A stretch of 16,197 nt of DNA, taken from positions 1 through 16,197 of the forward strand of contig JAADFV010000389.1 in the NCBI GenBank assembly GCA_013152695.1, written 5' to 3'. Made by a program: the position numbers and the translations under genes. The notes beneath the pieces were generated by a model, which was given only the letters and a program-made list of their open reading frames with translations, was not told the DNA's origin and ran no database searches. The first letter of the stretch is position 1. Each line of letters opens with the position of its first letter. The stretch comes from Chloroflexota bacterium (GTDB lineage Bacteria; Chloroflexota; Anaerolineae; J102). Below, in pieces: positions 13,424-16,197 of this stretch.

Positions 13424-15607
13424 TTATCTCCTTTCACCGCGAGCCATATATTCTTCCAGCTTCCCTTGCAGCAGTTGGAAGATCACGGTCAATACCCAAT
13501 AAAATGCGGCGGCAATGATAAATGTCTCCAAAGATCTGAAATACTGACGGCCCACTTTTTGCGCCCGATACGACAGTTCCCACACGCTCATCAACGACAC
13601 CAGCGAGGAGTCCTTCATCATGGCAATGAACTGGTTGCCGATGGGGGGAATGACGATGCGAAAGGCTTGCGGTAAAATAATGCGCCGATAAGCCTGCACA
13701 CGAGACATACCCAGGGCTTCGGCAGCTTCGTATTGACCGATGCCAATGGCCTGAATACCTGCTCGAAAGATCTCGGTCATGTAGGCGCCGTAGTTCACGC
13801 CCAGGGCCAAAATCCCTGCCGTGACCGGCTGCAAAACAATGCCCAAACGCGGCAAACCCAGATACCAGATGTAGACCTGTACCAGCAAGGGGGTTCCCCG
13901 AATGAGCGAAATATAAAAGCCAGAGATGCCGTTAGCCACAGGACTTTTGGATAAACGCCCCAAAGCGCCAAGCAACGCCAGAACCACCGCCAATACAATG
14001 GAAACCAACGAAACGAACACGGTGAGGCCGGAACCCTTCATGATGAAAGGCAGCCAGTGCCGCATAAACGAAATATCCAGATTGAAGCGTCGCAGCACGG
14101 AATAGAGAACGACTAAAATCAGGAGCCAAACGCCTGTTGTGAATATTCCCTGGCGCAGTTTTCGCGTCTGTAAGCCAATCATCAGCCTTTCCGACAGGGA
14201 TGATCCCCCCGGCGACTCATAAAAATCAGCCACTGCTTCGCGCATCAGTACCAGAATCAGTAGCACATACCATAACACCAATGCCATCAAAGGCCAGGCA
14301 ATTTGTAATTTCAGGCCGATGGAGAGGGGGTAGGTGAGCGTTTCCAGCAGGGGCAGGCCCAGTATCACCACCGGACCTAAAATGTACACGGCCAGGGCCA
14401 ACAGGTGTCCCCAGGGACGAAACACCCACAATCCCCACAAGGCAATCAGCCCCAGCAGGCCGCTGAAGAGCATCCAATAGATCAGGGTCTCTCCCCATTC
14501 CGGTTGCAGCCCGTACTTGGCCCACTCGATGCGGATAACCTTCTGGTTGGCGGTCTCCCACTCCCTGAGCGTGCCGTCTTTTCCGGCGCTGAGGATGGTA
14601 TTTTTTGCAATGCCAAATGCCACGCCGTTCACGGCGCTCAAGTGACCTTCGTAATAGGCGGTGCCTTTGGCACCCGGCAGTCGCCAACTGCGGACTTTGC
14701 TGTCCGCGCCGCCGGACAACATCGCAGTGCCATTTGAATTGAACACCACCGTCGTAACGGTTGCCCAATGCCCGCCCGACTCCCACTTCACCTTGGCATT
14801 CTCTAAATCCCAAAAAACAATGGATGTATCGGCGCTGCCCGAAGCCAGTAGCTTGCCATCAGGGCTGAAGGCCAGGGTAGTGACCAGCTTATCGTGTCCC
14901 ATCCAACGCTCTTCGGCCTTTTTACACGCTTTCTGCGTGACGAAGGTGGGTTCATCTTTACAATAGCCGGTCAAGGTTTGCAACGCTTTGCCGGAGTGCG
15001 TATCCCAAAGCTGGATGTCCACACCATCGCTGGCGGCCAGGATCGATCCATCGGGGCCGACGGCAACTGCCAGCCCGACATTCTCGTTCGGGCCGATAGC
15101 TTGGAGTATCTTTCCGGAGGTCGCATCAAAAACGCGGATAATGCCATCCTGTCCCACTGTTGCCAAGATTGAGCCATCATCCGACAGATCAATATCATTG
15201 ATCGGTGCGTCTCCGGCATCGAAATCCTGCCGGACTTCCCAGGCGGCCACATCCCATTTTCGAACTTTCCCATCATGCCCGGCCGAAAAAAGGATGGAGC
15301 CATCGGGGCTAAAGGCAACACCGGTGGCAGCCCCGCTGTGAGCCGGCAAGATGCGCATTTTCCAATCCCGTCGCGTATTCCACACCCGCACCGAGCCATC
15401 CTCGGCCGCGGCCGCAATCAACCCTCTGGTGGGGCTGACATCCAAATCATAAAACGAACTGACCACCGCCAGGCGAAGCGGACTGCCGGCAAAGTATTGC
15501 AAGGCATAGAGCAGGCTCAGGCCAACCGTAATGGCGACCAGAATCAACGCCACCCTCACCGCTTTGGGACGATGATGAATCGCAGATTCATCGTCGGGTA
15601 GATTCAT
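13424..15607 (-). CDS. WD40 beta-propeller fused to amino-acid ABC transporter permease (HisM/GlnP type)
   Basis: One uninterrupted frame of 727 residues joins two normally separate modules. Residues 17-39 are a single membrane anchor. Seven WD40-like repeats follow (about 52-87, 92-129, 134-171, 177-212, 240-277, 282-319, 324-362), with repeated 'FSPDGxxLxSgxxDgxvrxWd' wording, enough for a full propeller. An insert between blades 4 and 5 carries Cys216 and Cys228. Three or four hydrophobic segments (about 375-396, 401-421, 434-455, 487-505) lead into a complete HisM/GlnP permease (about 515-725), including [12 protein letters not shown] and the EAA loop [20 protein letters not shown] that docks the ATPase. 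The ATG at 15605-15607 has AGGAGGA 6-8 bases upstream; an in-frame start at 15646 has no ribosome site. With an N-in anchor the propeller would face outside, near the binding protein. The operon has one permease gene, so a homodimer is likely. Confidence 0.93.
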   Translation of the reverse strand: MNLPDDESAIHHRPKAVRVALILVAITVGLSLLYALQYFAGSPLRLAVVSSFYDLDVSPTRGLIAAAAEDGSVRVWNTRRDWKMRILPAHSGAATGVAFSPDGSILFSAGHDGKVRKWDVAAWEVRQDFDAGDAPINDIDLSDDGSILATVGQDGIIRVFDATSGKILQAIGPNENVGLAVAVGPDGSILAASDGVDIQLWDTHSGKALQTLTGYCKDEPTFVTQKACKKAEERWMGHDKLVTTLAFSPDGKLLASGSADTSIVFWDLENAKVKWESGGHWATVTTVVFNSNGTAMLSGGADSKVRSWRLPGAKGTAYYEGHLSAVNGVAFGIAKNTILSAGKDGTLREWETANQKVIRIEWAKYGLQPEWGETLIYWMLFSGLLGLIALWGLWVFRPWGHLLALAVYILGPVVILGLPLLETLTYPLSIGLKLQIAWPLMALVLWYVLLILVLMREAVADFYESPGGSSLSERLMIGLQTRKLRQGIFTTGVWLLILVVLYSVLRRFNLDISFMRHWLPFIMKGSGLTVFVSLVSIVLAVVLALLGALGRLSKSPVANGISGFYISLIRGTPLLVQVYIWYLGLPRLGIVLQPVTAGILALGVNYGAYMTEIFRAGIQAIGIGQYEAAEALGMSRVQAYRRIILPQAFRIVIPPIGNQFIAMMKDSSLVSLMSVWELSYRAQKVGRQYFRSLETFIIAAAFYWVLTVIFQLLQGKLEEYMARGERR

Positions 15608-15755
15608 AAGCTTTCCTCCTGTTTGTTTGTTCCCTCTCTCTGGCACAACATGCCCTCAACGTGCCAAAGGGGGAAGATGGGGAATTCTCAAATGAGTCAA
15701 GTTTTGGGCCACATCCATCCGACGAATCGAATTCGCGCCCGGGGACACTGCTTCC

Positions 15756-15801
15756 CCAATGTTCCTCTCCCGCGCCGGGACGGGCGGGGGAGGAACATTG
15801 G
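15756..15801 (-). terminator. Long hairpin between binding-protein and permease genes
   Basis: CCAATGTTCCTCTCCC (15756-15771) pairs with GGGGGAGGAACATTGG (15786-15801) over 16 positions, with one wobble-type imperfection. The 14-base loop is GC-rich and can add two more pairs. It lies 222 bases after the binding-protein stop. No U-tract follows on the minus strand, so partial termination or mRNA 3'-end protection is more likely than full termination. Confidence 0.6.
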
Positions 15802-15880
15802 ATGTAGGATTGCCGCGTCATAGGTCGGCCAGCGCCAACCTTGCCTTGCTCCTACTCAGTCGAGTCCAAAATGAGAGATA

Positions 15881-15948
15881 TGTCATTCTGGACGAAGTGA
15901 AAAATCACTGGTTGCCAAAGGCGAGCTTCTTCGTTTCACTTGATGACA
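15881..15948. repeat. Imperfect inverted repeat
   Basis: TGTCAT (15881-15886) with ATGACA (15943-15948), and AAGTGAA (15895-15901) with TTCACTT (15935-15941), form a nested inverted repeat with unequal spacers of 8 and 1 bases. Its opening 'tgtcattctggacgaagtga' resembles a common 'tgtcattctgagcgaagcga' intergenic element of environmental bacteria. That comparison is from memory. Confidence 0.4.
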
Positions 15949-16023
15949 ACCATCAAGCCACACCTGACTGGGTACTGCATTGACTCGACGGACATGAGGG
16001 TTAATGAGAGGCCTTCGCTGTTT

Positions 16024-16197
16024 TTATTCCGGCGCCAGCACGGTGGTGTAGTCCAGGCCGTACCATTCCATCGACAAGTCGGTCAAGGTGCCGTCCTCGT
16101 GCATCACGGTGATGATCTCGTTCAACTTCGCCAGCAATTTGTCCGAAGGCCCGCGGCTCTTATCCAGGGCAAAGGCCAGGGGTTCGTAGAAAGCCGG
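16024..16197 (-). CDS. Polar amino-acid ABC transporter substrate-binding protein (SBP_bac_3), C-terminal end
   Basis: Only the last 57 residues are in the window; the gene enters from the right edge. The translation has 'YEPLAFALDKSRGPSDKLLAKLNEIITVMHEDGTLTDLSMEWYGLDYT' wording: a last strand describing ligand-state return ('AFALDK'), a helix, then 'DGTLTDLSMEWYG'. This ending is characteristic of family 3 amino-acid-binding proteins. Its stop codon is TAA at 16024-16026. On the same strand follow the WD40-permease and the ATPase, which completes a three-component importer. Whether it carries a lipobox or extra domains cannot be seen here. Confidence 0.88.
   Translation of the reverse strand, partial: PAFYEPLAFALDKSRGPSDKLLAKLNEIITVMHEDGTLTDLSMEWYGLDYTTVLAPE

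Larger units (their letters stand above)
15608..16023. other. Gap between binding-protein and permease genes, with two inverted repeats
   Basis: No gene is supported in these 416 bases; the overlapping short frames have no ribosome site. The region holds the long hairpin at 15756-15801 and a looser inverted repeat at 15881-15948. The gap is long for an ABC importer operon and repeats the layout seen in the sugar importer. Confidence 0.6.

Noticed and set aside
14226..14813. 195-residue minus-strand frame inside the WD40-permease gene
   Set aside because: Shifted frame of the fusion protein with low-complexity Arg/Gly content; it is not evidence for a frameshift, since the main frame is intact.

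Overview
The window looks like chromosomal DNA of a free-living Chloroflexota bacterium (Anaerolineae/Caldilineae-like). This is inferred from gene content: sugar ABC importer genes beside a URO-D-family protein, a cytosolic reductive-dehalogenase-like protein, a WD40 protein joined to a transporter, a DUF6516/TumE-type toxin pair, and dispersed 'cacgaatt/ttcacgga' intergenic repeats. No rRNA, tRNA, CRISPR array, transposase or phage gene was seen. Most genes start with ATG behind a clear Shine-Dalgarno sequence.

Region 1 (1-5517, all minus strand) is a carbohydrate block. In transcription order it holds a URO-D-family protein and a galactokinase-like GHMP kinase (2 bp apart), then a FadR/GntR regulator with a near-consensus promoter whose -10 box lies in a 27-bp near-perfect palindrome. 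Next come a sugar-binding lipoprotein, a long hairpin, and the start of an RbsA/MglA-type ATPase that leaves the window. The likely logic is regulated uptake of a sugar (GntR + importer), with the kinase and URO-D-like enzyme as candidate downstream steps.

Region 2 (5518-9175) has an APC-family amino-acid permease (plus strand), then, on the minus strand, a DUF6516/TumE-type toxin with its small partner and a nitrobindin-like (THAP4-type) beta-barrel protein. Just after the last gene is an 87-bp imperfect palindrome that resembles an integron attC site. This stretch looks accessory.

Region 3 (9176-12442, plus strand) holds a reductive-dehalogenase-like iron-sulfur/corrinoid protein without signal peptide or membrane-anchor partner, and a lysine 6-dehydrogenase/saccharopine-dehydrogenase-like oxidoreductase.

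Region 4 (12443-16197, minus strand) is a polar amino-acid ABC importer: the C-terminus of the binding protein, a hairpin-bearing gap, a 727-residue polypeptide in which a seven-bladed WD40 propeller is fused to a HisM/GlnP-type permease, and the ATPase, whose ribosome site lies in the last codons of the permease. This fusion is the most unusual item: it suggests an amino-acid importer carrying its own extracytoplasmic beta-propeller.

Three related intergenic repeats of about 90-120 bp lie near 341, 9232 and 12487. Both ABC operons have a long hairpin just after the binding-protein gene.
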